Positions 23,694-34,830 of a stretch of DNA of 64,000 nt are shown here, one piece after another. The number at the start of each line of letters is the position of its first letter. Position 1 is the first letter of the stretch. Source of the stretch: Cryptomeria japonica (taxonomy: Eukaryota > Streptophyta > Pinopsida > Cupressales > Cupressaceae); contig NC_081409.1 in the NCBI RefSeq assembly GCF_030272615.1, forward strand, positions 652,460,468 to 652,524,467, in the 5' to 3' direction. Under the pieces are notes generated by a model, which was given only the letters and a program-made list of their open reading frames with translations, did not search any database and was not told the origin of the DNA. The translations under genes were made by a program, and so were the position numbers.

Positions 23694-24947
23694 TGAAGAG
23701 GATTAAAAGTAGCAAAGAGATAGAATGGTTAGAAATCAAAATAAAATCATTCAAAAGCATAGAAACTAAACCATTTTACCTTGTTATCTTTACCTTCTCC
23801 TTCAGATTGAGCTATGGATGAAGTGGAATGTGCCCAATGCTCCACTTGATTGGATTAGCTCCTTGTTTGATGTGGGTTCCTCTCCAATGCACAACAAATT
23901 GGATGAAAAGGATGGATGGATGTTTGCAAATGGATGGAGGATATGGATGAATAAGGAGTTGGATGCTATTTTCCTATAGTGGTGATGCACAAGGATGGAT
24001 TCAAAAGCTAAAATGACAGCATGAGAGTGCATAAAAGTGAGATATAAAATGAAGTGGAGAAGACCCCAATCTATAGATTTTAAGGGTGATGAATGAATGG
24101 TTGAGATTGAAAGTGGATCAAGGGTGGAGATTCAAGGAAAGTGGGGACATGTATTGAAGGGACATGTTGTGGAAACCAAGAGATTTGTCATAAAGGCATT
24201 TCTTGTCTACACACTACACAATGTACATGGGGAAGCTACCCTCAAGTACATTGGGAAGACAAAAAGGAATTAAAAATTCCATTTGGGAGGATAAGGGTAT
24301 TTAAATTTCCCAAATAATGAGATTCATGGGGAAAGGAAATGGGAAAATGAATTAAAAATTCCTTGGGAAGATGAGACTGCATGGGGAAGAGAGAAAATTT
24401 GAAATCCTTGAAATGACCAAAGTTGGTGCATTTAAGGTTGGGGGTTGAGAGGGGACAAGCCATTTATGACAATTGGTTGACTTGGTGGATAATCATGGGG
24501 ATTAGCTACTATAAAATGATTAGAAAGGATGATTAAGAGGGATAATGAGAGATTAGAAGACAAGTGGGAAAGTTAGGAGGATTTGACAAGAGGAGAGAGA
24601 ATGAGTGGAGGAATTAAAAATTAGGAAATAATGTTAAGTGGGCTTCTAGAAGAATTAATTAAGCTAAGTGAAAATTAGAGGAAAGTGATTTGTACGAATC
24701 ATGTGACTTAGTTAATTAATTTGAATTAATTAACTAAAGGGAACTTAGAAGAATTAATTAATTTGAGGGACTTTATAAGAATGGGGAATAATCAATTTAT
24801 TTAATAAATTATTTATTGGACTATAATGATAGAATTAATTTAATTTAATTTAGTTAATTTTAAGAATAATAAAGGATAACATAATTAAATCAATTAATTA
24901 TGTAGTAAGGTTAAATTAATTAAAAATAATTAATTTAAGCGTCTACA
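23694..24947 (-). repeat. Tat element 3' LTR
   Basis: Same length as the LTR at 37601-38854. It ends GCGTCTACA (minus-strand start TGTAGACGC) and adjoins the polypurine tract. It carries a T/A-rich end of AATTAATT repeats. Open frames in it are LTR shadows. Confidence 0.92.
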
Positions 24948-24962
24948 TTTTTCCCCTCTTTC
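24948..24962 (-). promoter_or_regulatory. Polypurine tract of the Tat element
   Basis: On the minus strand GAAAGAGGGGAAAAA lies immediately before the 3' LTR start TGTAGACGC. This is the expected site and composition for plus-strand priming. Confidence 0.8.
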
Positions 24963-25193
24963 ATGTAGCAACAAAATTGATGGTGAGTAAAAGATAGAGA
25001 AAAGATGCCCCAATGTGAAGATGTGGGTGGTATATACCCCCTCGAGAATTTAACTAGTAATTTTAAAAAAATTCGGGGAAATTTTCAAAAAAATAAAGAA
25101 AATGACCAAAGCGGAAGAGAAGGGAAAAAAGAAAAAATGAGAGAAAATGAGGAAGATGGAAGAAGAATGAGAAAATGGGGCCATGGGGAGGGG

Positions 25194-25202
25194 CTATATA
25201 AG
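25194..25202 (+). promoter_or_regulatory. TATA box of the antisense module in the Tat element
   Basis: CTATATAAG sits in G-rich DNA (GGGGAGGGG just upstream), 72 bp before the ATG at 25274. It lies on the strand opposite to the host element's genes, suggesting an independent promoter. Confidence 0.6.
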
Positions 25203-25273
25203 CCACACGGGGCCCAAGAAAGGGTCATTGTCACATGCACCTTTAGAAGACTTGGAGAGCATAGAGCCCTAGG

Positions 25274-28035
25274 ATGAAGATAGACCGCATCCCACACCAT
25301 GAGCACTACGTCGAGAGAGTCAGACGACATGAGCAACTAGTCAAGTATGGCCCACAGGTATGTACCCTGAACCCACTTTGTGTTTTAGTAAGTTAGGGGA
25401 TTTATTAGGGTATTAAATGAGGCTAGCAAGCTGGTCAGGGCAGAGATGTTGATCACTATTTCAGCGTCTCCATAGGGGATCAACGTCTTTGCTGGTAGTT
25501 AATGCCTGCATAAGCATTGAGGGGGGTTGGAAGGGGGAATATTGCCTACGCGTATGGATCAACATCTACGCAAATGTCGGTCTATGGCGAAGGGATTGAA
25601 TGGGGGCAGAGACTATAGTTCAACATCTCTGCCTGTGGCATGACGTCTCCGCTAGGGGGATCGACGTATCTATCGGGGAGGCTAGGAAGAGGAAAATGAG
25701 GGATGGGGAGGCAATTGAAGGGGTTCAAGGGGACACGTACATGCCCCAGGGATGAAATGGGATAGGAATAGGTTAAGATAGGCTTAGATTAGAACAAAAT
25801 AAGTAGGTTAATGAAGTGAATTGCTTGGTTGCAAGAGGAGGCAGGACCTCTCACATCACAAGAGCATTGGCCTCCAACGATGAGGCTGTATAGACGGCTA
25901 AGGGTGGATGAGAGGGAGAATCTGAGAATGATGGATCTACGATTCATGGGGAGATGGTCACAGATCAGAGCGCACATTGCGATGATGACAATGCTCATAG
26001 AGCGCTAGGAAAGTCAGACATGCACGTTCCATCTACCGACTCGAGAGACCACTATCACATTATTAGATGTCTGAAGGATCTTGAAGATCCACATCAAAGG
26101 CATGATCCTAGAGTACAAACTAGATGGAGAGGACTACTACCTACGCCAGGTGTGTGAGTATGATGCACTGCCATTGGACGGTACCTGGATGCACCTTAGA
26201 TGAGCCATGCAGATTTGACATATTCCTCATTTGGTATTGTTTATATATGGATTAATCAGCGGCTGTATGATGTCGAACCTCAGTGGGCATGGATTTTCTA
26301 TTGGATGGGCCTGTTTTTTTTATTACATGATTAAGGATGCCATGATTTATATGTGGGGAGAAGTGATTCTTGGGAATTTGTTCCAAGATATCCATCTTTG
26401 TGTCTATCGGGGTTATAGGAACCTTGGCACAGAAGTCACTTTCCTGTACATATCAGCTTGGGAGCACATCATCATGATGTGACCGATAGGAGTGCAGGAT
26501 AGGCGGAGGAGATTTCACTATGTGGATAGGTATAGGGGGGTCCTACACTATAGTAGAGTAGGGTTCATGTGGTATTGGTGGGGAGTGATCAATGAGATGA
26601 TATTCTTCAGCTAGTGGCCATTTATGGATTGTGAGCGATGGCAAGAGGACTGGTAGTTGGCATGGGCACAGCCAGAGTGTTAGTTGTTTGGTAGGACAAT
26701 TTATGTGATCGAGCGCTATGCACCTCACAGAGTGATGAGGCAGTTTGGACAGACTCGAGACATAGTCGATCATAAGAAAAGTATTCATGGATTATGCGAG
26801 AGATGAGTACTTGGGGATAGGCAGAGGGACCACTGGAGGTCCAGATTAGTTGGGATGGCACAGAGAGGGTTACTTGAGACAAGCATTTGTGGGCGAGGGA
26901 GGATCTAGGGTGTATAGGACCCTACACTTGCTGGTGGGAGGCACACAGACCAACACAGCTAAGCATACCTGGGGTTTTGGAGTAGGATGAGCTACGACCC
27001 TCGATAGACAAGGTAGTAGGGGGAGAGTAGGATGGGCCTGCGGGAAGAGTAACAGTAAGAGGAGCATGACAGGGAACTAGGGGGTGGAGACAGGTTACAT
27101 GAAGTAGGAGGGGGGGATAGTAGGTGCCTCACGTAGAGGTGCCCTTATAGGTTCAGGTAGCAGCAGGACAAATTGGTGAGATGGTTGCAGAGAGGGAGGG
27201 AGGAGAGGAGGGACCTGAGCCCATGGACATTCCTGATATACAGGCATAGGGTGATGAGGGTGGACAAGCTCAACAAGTATAGGGACAAGTGTCAGTATAG
27301 GAAGGAAGGATCTCTCTGCCAGAGCATGACAAGGTTATGTGAGAGAGGGATGGTGCTAGGGAGAGGGAGTGGAGATTAGAGGAGGAGCTTGGGGTGGAGA
27401 GGGCCAGAGAAGACAGTCTCCAGTCATAGGTAGACCAATTGAACGGGGAGGAAGACGATCTGAGGGAGAGCCTGCAGACAACACTGATGAAGGTGGGGGA
27501 TCTGAGGCATGAGAGGTAGGAGTCAGAGAGGCTATTGGAGGAGGTGAGGAGTGGGGAGGTCATCCAATAGTTAAGGGAGGAGATTGAGAGGATGGATGAT
27601 GAGGCAGAGAGTTTGTGAGCCAAATTGAACAGGGCAAAGGCAAAGAGTTTGTGAGCCAAATTGAACAGGGCAAAGTCAGATGTAGTGAGGTTGCAAGGGG
27701 AGCGGGATGTGGTGAGGCAGTCCCTAGATCCAAGACAATAGATGATGTTGTTTACCAAGACCCTGGAAGCACGATGGGTGGCAGAGTGAGTCTTGTGGGA
27801 GGTTCAGTAATACAAGATTCTCTACATGAGATCAGTACCACATGATCAGTTGGCTCCCTCCTTCGTATAGCACATAGTCTCGTTGGATGCAGACTCAGAC
27901 ATCTGTAGAGTTAGTGGGTATGAGGGCATCTTGGGGACCAGGTTCAGGCAGGTTATGGGGAGGAGGTGCAAGTAAATGTGCAGGGGGAGGAGGTGCAGGT
28001 GGAGATAGTGAAAATGCAATATAGCACTCTGAGCA
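25274..28035 (+). pseudogene. Plant mobile domain (PMD) protein with coiled-coil tail, antisense inside the Tat element
   Basis: A candidate first exon 25274-25357 (28 codons) ends at a strong donor CAG/GTATGT. The PMD is read in one uninterrupted frame register from 25928 to about 26780. CTFHLP (26021-26038) with TITLLDV marks the N-terminal half, and RVMRQFGQ (26729-26752) is the C-terminal hallmark. Only point stops interrupt it (TAG 26006, TGA 26072 and others), and no indel is needed for about 285 codons. A heptad-rich acidic coiled coil follows in another frame (about 27361-27760), with stops where Gln/Arg would sit. PMD proteins occur in plant transposons and as host silencing factors (MAIN/MAIL). 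Extra ORFs, some antisense, are known in Tat-lineage elements. Function here is unknown. Confidence 0.75.
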
Positions 28036-30933
28036 TGTATGTGACATGTTATTTTTGACCCTTCGGGGAAAATGTATCATTACACTCTGATCTGGCACAT
28101 TATTATTTTTTAGATATATATATCTATATGCGATTTTCACAGTGTATGCATGTATATGGACTTTTATGGACTTTGATTATTGTTTTATTATGTGATGGAT
28201 GATGATGATTATGATTTTATGATATGCATATGATCTGAGCTATTTGTGATGAAGGATGTAGGATCGTGAGATTTATGCATGTCTTATGTATATAGTGGTC
28301 CTAACATGTTTATGGATGTCGGACAGATACGTATGATGTATGCCTATATGATATGCAGTTTTTTGGTTTTTCATATTATGATGATGCATATGCTATGATG
28401 TAATGCAGATGAATGTCATGTATGTATGTAATTATATGTGATGTGGTTTGATGGATTTATTATGTAAATGTGATGTAAAAAAATTAATGTTTCTAATAAT
28501 GAAATGTGTTCAAAATGAATAAATAAATGAATGTACCTAAATGACGTAAATGCAATTATTATGTATAACACCCTGTAATGTAACAAGAATGCTTATTCAG
28601 TCACTAGTATTATAAACACAACTAGCTGAAAACGTGTTGAACTTGTTATCGACAAACTTACTAAAACGGGATTATTTTCAAATGTTTTATATTGAATAGC
28701 ATCATTATTAATGATTACAGGACTACGTGAGATGTTAAAGTTTGAATAAAATGTAATTTAACTTACATGTATTGATTATGGATATGATGACCCTAAAATG
28801 TAATGTATGCAATGCATTTTTTTAATAATAATAATGCCACTACCTGTATACTACGACTATATGAAAATGATAACTTTAAAATGATTAGTGCAGTTGTATG
28901 AAAATGAAAAATGCATCTAAATGAAAGTGATAATGAAAAGGATTAATGCAATTAATGATAATGCAACTAATAGTGATAATGCAACTATATGATAAAAAAA
29001 TGTTAATGCAACTATATGAAAGATGATAATGATAATGCAAAATTTTTTAGATTGTGCCATCCTGAATACAATGATACCAGACTAGATAGAAGAAAGGGAA
29101 GGGTGAATAAATTAAGGTCTCTAAAATGCAAGATTTAAGGAAATGCGAAAGTGTAATGGATGGAGATGGTGGGATTTGTTGTTGTGCAAATGTGGAGAGA
29201 AAACCTAGTTTTGATATTGCCAAGGATGATGTACACCATTGATTATAGGAATCATGTTGTGAAAATCCAAGGCGTGGACTGAATCTTAGACTGTAGGTAT
29301 CCCTTACACATAAATATGTAGACACCATATAGAGGTAGATATAGGGTTGTAGGTTCATGCAAGAAAGACCATAAAACACGTCATACCATAAAAAAATGCC
29401 CTAGTGTACACCCACCCAAAACATACCAAGATATAGAATAATCCTAGCAGTTGTAGATAGGAGTAGTCATAGGACACAATGATGCAAATAAAAGAAACAA
29501 ACAAAATCATGCAAACAAAATGCATGAGGCCAACTGGCATCTCTTTCCAAGAGTAAGACTTAGGATTATGGATAAACTGTCGGGCACGGGAAGGATGCAT
29601 CACAATGGGCATGAGTAACTGATGGGACTGAATAGGCAATAGAGTATATGGTATGGACATATGCATGTGGATGTAGTATTGACTGCAAAGATTTTATTAA
29701 GGTCATGCGGATGAGTACTTGGACGATGCACAAGTCAAGAAGAAACTTAGTTTGATGGGGTAAGCTCAAAGATTGGGGATAAGCTCAGAGATCAGGAATA
29801 AGCTCAGTGTGATGGGAGGAAAGCTCAACATGGTGGGATGAAATCTCAATGTGTTGGGATGACCCTTATTCACAGATGGGACAATGACTCATCATCTCAT
29901 GAAGGTGGGGAATTTACAAGGTTAGTGGATCAATTTTCCTAATGGAGATAAAAGTAACCTTGATATCGACTGGTGAGGTGGAAAAGGTTTATGTGGTGGC
30001 ATGGATTGAAGAATGGAAGAGACAATCGGTTGCAAGCGAGAGGGGGAATGGGATGGAGGGTCACAAGATTTCTTTTATTATAGAATGAAGGAGACAATTG
30101 GTTGTAAGAGAAGCAGGGGGGATGATGGGGAATCAACATGGGAGTCATCCTGCATGGATGTCATTTATTGGGCAAGTAAAGTTGTACAATCCTCATCATT
30201 TTAGGGCTACCGAAGACGTCATAATATTTGATTTTAATTATGGAGTATGGATGGTGGGAAAGTAGCATGTCAAATTACTCGATTTATGTAGCATGAAGTT
30301 TGGGTGGGAGGGTGGGTGGGAGGAAACGAGGGAAATGGGGGAAATGGTGGTAATAAATGGAGGATCAATTACTCATGCCATGTCAAAGAATTTGAAATAA
30401 TGAATCTAACTGATTAAATCATGTCAATTAATTTCACACATTTAAATTGATCATCTCCACATATATCAAGAACAGGGGAAGCATTTGTAAAATTGCATGT
30501 AAGATTATTAAATTTACAATAATGTGGATAACGGGTGGGTGGGTTGGAGGAAAGGGTACATTGTAAAGCAGAATTTTCTCACAAACACTATAAAAGTGGA
30601 AAAACCACGAGACTAGGGGGGATGGGGGTTTTATAAGTCTCAGCCCTGAAGAGCTAGTTTGTTTGAGCAAATGATGGATCTAGATTATTTACCTTGATGC
30701 CTGAAACTAGGTTTTCACCAAGGTACATTCCCATAGCACCATAAAATGGTTTTCACTGATGGACGAATTGATTTTTCTTTACTTTGTTCATTTTTTTTAT
30801 TTTTCTTGATTTTTTTATTGTTTTGATTTTTTTATTTTTGAAAACTGGTGACCTCTACGGACTAGGCATAAAATATTTTCAGGTGCATAATGTTCATAGG
30901 CTCATCCAAGGGTTCACCTTTGAGAGTGGCCAA
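28036..30933. other. Non-coding 3' region of the Tat element with degenerate short repeats
   Basis: No domain is seen on either strand. Positions 28500-29045 are rich in GATAATGCAACTA-like units. Positions 29760-29870 hold five imperfect 20-22-bp units beginning AGCTCA. Two related blocks with GAGACAATYGGTTG are at 30020-30040 and 30090-30110. Confidence 0.5.
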
Positions 30934-31960
30934 CTAATAGGCACCTAATCCATATTTTGTAGTGATCACATATGATCCAAGCCAATTAGGCTCAAACTTG
31001 CCTTTCTTTTCATGGTCTTGTAGGTTTCTTTTATTTTCCATAAGCACAATATCACCAACATCAAATTCTTGGGTTTGGACCTTATTGTTATAGCTCAACC
31101 ATATACGGTTCTGATAAACCCGAAGGTGATTTAAGGCCTTGAGGTGCCTTTCACCCAACAGTTCAAGCTCTTGTAACCTATCGACTCTGTATTCCTTATC
31201 AAGGAGGATATTCTGCAATGAAATCCTTAGTGATGGGATCTTGATCTCAAGGGGTAGGATAACTTCAAAATTGAAGACTAGGGAGTATGGGGTGGCTCCT
31301 ATGGGTGTGCAGATACTTGTGTGGTAGGCCCAGAGAGTAGGATGGAGTTGCAAGTGTCAATCACAACCAGCTTCATTAACTATCTTTTTGAGTATTTTGA
31401 TGAGGGTTTTATTTGAAGCCTGAGCTTGACTATTACCTTGCAGGTAGTATAGATTGGAAAAGCGGTGGTGAATGCCAAACTTCTAACAAAGTTCTTTGAC
31501 ATCCTGATTCTTGAATGGTCTGCCATTACCTATGATGATTGCTTTAGGAATTCCATATCGACAGATGAGGTAATTCAGGATAAACTTAGAAATTTTCTTT
31601 CCAATGGTGAAGGTGAAGGGTATGGCCTCCACCCATTTGATGAAGTATTTAGTGGTGGTTATTATGAACTTGTATCCATTGGATGAGGCGGGATGGATTT
31701 TCCCTATGAGATTGAGCCCCCACTGAGAGGAGGGTCAGGGTGTAATGAACGACTATAGATCCTAAGAAAGTACATGAATTTTGTTGATGTGATTCTAACA
31801 AGGGACACATTTCTTCACATAACAGTATGTGTCTTCTTCCATTGTAGGCTAGTAGTATCATGTGCATAAGAGCTTTTTAGAAAATGTGAGACCACTTGAG
31901 TGTGCTCCACAAATACCTTCATGCACTTTGTGTAGTGCCCATTCAGCCTCCTCTGTCTAA
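30934..31960 (-). pseudogene. Tat element integrase (all three catalytic acids changed)
   Basis: Integrase inserts the element cDNA. The core is recognisable: WGLNLIGKIHPASSNG, YFIKWVEAIPF, CRYGIPKAII, GNGRPFKNQDV, QASNKTLIKIL. The C-terminal part (LWAYHTSICTPIGATPYSLV onward) is open from 31353 to 30934. The catalytic D-D-35-E is replaced: Asp1 to Asn (codon 31711-31713), Asp2 to Gly (31528-31530), Glu to Gln (31420-31422), with 35-residue spacing still exact. Stops also interrupt the frame. Confidence 0.8.
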
Positions 31961-32216
31961 ATAGCTTAGGAGAGATCCATCAAAATGTCTTCAAAAAAGG
32001 GTGTCACCAAGGATAGTGTAGTAGGCACAGTGACATATGAAGGTTTGTTGTTGGGTTTCAGTGAGGTGTGGAGGGATGATATTGCCTCAAAGGTAGGAAA
32101 AGGTTTCTTGATACCAAGGGGATTGAGGACCAACAAGGACACACACCATTTCGAACTTGAAGGGACATCATATGCTAGAATTAGGAGTTTCTCAACCAAG
32201 AACTCACACTTCTAAC

Positions 32217-32700
32217 TATTTGCCAGCATCTGGAGGAGGGAACCAATCGTAGCCATAGCATCAACAACATGATTGTTTGTTCTAGGAATCTGATCGAATT
32301 GGATAAGAGTGAAATGTTGCTTGAGGTATTCTACCATGTTGCGATACGAGATTAACTTGTCATATTTTGTTTGATACTCATCATTTACTTATTTTATGAC
32401 AAGTTGGGAGTCACCATAGACCTTTAACTCAGTTATCTTCTATTGGATGGCAAGGCGAAGACTAGTGATTAAAGCTTCATACTCCACATTGTTGTTGGTA
32501 CATGCAAAGGCAATTTTATATGACTTTGGGATGCAATCTCCTTGAGGTGTCACAAGAAAAATACCTACCCCCGATCCATTATGTGTGCAAAAGCCATCAA
32601 AGTACAATTGACATTTTGAAGATGTGGTGATAGTCATAATGGCATCATCTAGAAATTTTGTTATAAGGGGTTGATCACCTTGAAGAGGAGCGTCAGTCAA
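32217..32700 (-). pseudogene. Tat element archaeal-type RNase H (aRNH)
   Basis: This second RNase H is diagnostic of Tat-lineage elements. LYFDGFCTHNGSGVG, NNNVEYEALITSLRLA, VYGDSQLVI and NHVVDAMATIGSLL supply the four acidic positions. Open from 32700 to 32440, then an in-frame TAG (Gln in relatives) and further readable sequence to about 32217. Confidence 0.8.
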
Positions 32701-32759
32701 TTGATCTTCTATAACTTATCCTTTGATTTCTTTCTGGTCCATGTAATCAATGTCAAATT

Positions 32760-33727
32760 CACTCAATAGCATGACCCATTTTATAGTTCTTCCAATGAGA
32801 GCAGCTTTGGACAACAGTATTTGAGGGGGTCAATTTTGGTGATCAGCTTAGTCTTGTTGTTGAGCATGTAGTGTCTTAACTTATGTGTGTTGAATACCAA
32901 TCAAATGCAAGCTCTTTCTATGGGGGTGTAATTGAGCTTATAGCCTACAAGTGCATGACTGATGTAGTAGATTGTGTGCTCTTTGCCTTGGTCATCTATC
33001 TATGCTAGCAATGCCCCTAGAGCCACTATAGTTTTTGATATATACAAAAGAAGTGGTTGTCCCTAGATAGGAGGCATCAAGACTAGAGGAGAAGCTCGGT
33101 ACTCTTTGAGCTTATCAAAGGCCTTTTGAAAAACACAAACCCACTTGAATTTGGTATCCTTTCTCAGAAGATGTGAAAATGGGTGACACTTATCTGCTAG
33201 TTGTACAATAAATCTTCAAATAGACAGAAGCTTCCCTTGTAGGTTGTGCAGCTATTTGAGTGTCCTTGGGGGAGGCATTTCTATTATAGCTTTCACTTTT
33301 GCGGGGTCCACTTATATGCCTCTACAAGATACTATGAACCCAAGGAGCTTTCCTGATGTGACTCCAAAGACACATTAGGATTTAGACTCAACTTATATTT
33401 TTCAAGTCTCTCAAAGATCTACCTTAGGATAGGAATGTGCTCATCTCTTGTTTTTGACTTTCCCAAGAGATCATCCACATAGTCTTCCATTATTCTGTAC
33501 AAAAAGTCATGGAAGATAGTTTTCATTGTGCATTGATAGGTTGCTCCTGCATTATTGAGTCTGAAAGGCATGACTTGATAACAGAATGTGCCCCAAGGTG
33601 TTGTGAATGTTATTTTGTGTTGATCTTCTTCAGAAATTCGAATCTGGTTGTAGCTAGAAAATCCATCCATGAGGGAGAGCATTTCATGCCCTGTTGTCAA
33701 TTTCACAATCATGTCGATGTTGGGCAT
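32760..33727 (-). pseudogene. Tat element reverse transcriptase C-terminal part and RNase H
   Basis: The RT begins abruptly at PNIDMIVKL (33727) and contains GHEMLSLMDGFSSYNQI, TFTTPWGTFCYQVMPF, ATYQ and YVDD (33470-33481) followed by LLGKSK, where relatives have LLVKSK. The normal RT N-terminus and the protease are missing. Open for 102 codons, then degenerate through the tether/RNase H to about 32760. Confidence 0.8.
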
Positions 33728-34830
33728 CTTTTAATGAGATGTCACCATCTTCGAATGAAGTTGGAAAAGGGTTCTCTGGGCCTATGCTTTGTGTTGCACA
33801 AGTCCATCATTGAAGCATCATTCTCAATATTATAGGCATAATGAGCCACAAATTTCTTAACCAAGTTGGGGAATTATGTGATAGAACCTTGAGGTAGGGT
33901 ACATATCCAAGCGAGGGCCTCTTCAGTAAGGCTTTTTGGGAATAGCCTTCTGAGATAGATGTCACTGTAGGTGACTTCTTGGCATAAGACATAGAATTCA
34001 TGAACATGATGCCTAGGATCACCTTTGCCCTTGTATTTCTTGAACTTGGGCATCTCAAAACCAGGTGGATATGGAGCGACCAAGATGGGTGGGTCATAGG
34101 GATGTGGACATATTTCCTTAAAAGAGTAAGGTTTCTTGTTTGTCCCTTCTTTGAGGTTTTTGATGAGGTCTTTTATGTCTTGAATCTCTTTTAGGAGATC
34201 TAGTTGTTGATTGTGCATATTAGGGGTATAGTGATTCATTGGAATTTGATAAGATGACGAGGGGATACCACCACCACCACCAATGTATTGATATGAAGAG
34301 CGGGGAGGTTGTGAAGTGTTGGGAGCTTGTGATCCTAGAACCATGGTAATGGGAGGTAAGCTCATATTGATGTAGTTATCCATGTTCTGAAGAGGGACAG
34401 ATGATCCTAATGGATTGGAAATGTGAGGAGGTATGGAAAGCAGAGGTAAATTTGTCACAGGAATGGAAGTTATAGGTGCATATTTTGTAGGTTGAGGATG
34501 GAGAAGAGGATCGAGAATGGAATTATTCGCAAGGTCACCTTGCAGTGGCCTGTCAAGGATAGATCTATCAAATTCGAGGGGCAAGCATGCCCCTTGGGTG
34601 ATGAGCTCAGCTACAAGCCTATTAGCATCATGTTTGAATAATCTCTTTATCATGTCCTATTTATAAGGATTGCTTATGAATGATTGGACACATGGAGAGA
34701 AGTCAAGTTGATCAACAATTTGTTCCTCTTCGGGTTGATGATATTGAATGAAAGGATCTCTATACTCAGGCATATTATCATTACTGCCTTGGAAAACCAT
34801 CTTTTCCTTTTCGGATTGAGTCAAGACCAT
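33728..34830 (-). pseudogene. Tat element gag (C-terminally truncated)
   Basis: A likely start is the ATG at 34830-34828. A Pro-rich N-terminal region precedes the gag core: PPGFEMPKFKKYKGKGDP, RRLFPKSLTEEALAW, LPQGSIT, then a stop and FPNLVKKFVAHYAYN. In-frame TAG just upstream of 34653 and TAA at about 33874 sit at likely Gln codons. The frame runs to IRRWxHLIKRCP and then fuses out of frame to RT sequence at 33727, so the zinc knuckle, protease and RT N-terminus are deleted. Confidence 0.8.

Noticed and set aside
25005-25336. Open frames on both strands in the purine-rich stretch before the PMD module
   Set aside because: Composition is driven by a GA-rich (or complementary TC-rich) tract. 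The TATA box lies inside the plus-strand frame and no domain is seen.
26231-26482. Membrane protein, because the 26231-26482 stretch is hydrophobic and aromatic
   Set aside because: It is in frame with clear PMD motifs on both sides. Aromatic-rich helices are normal in that domain.
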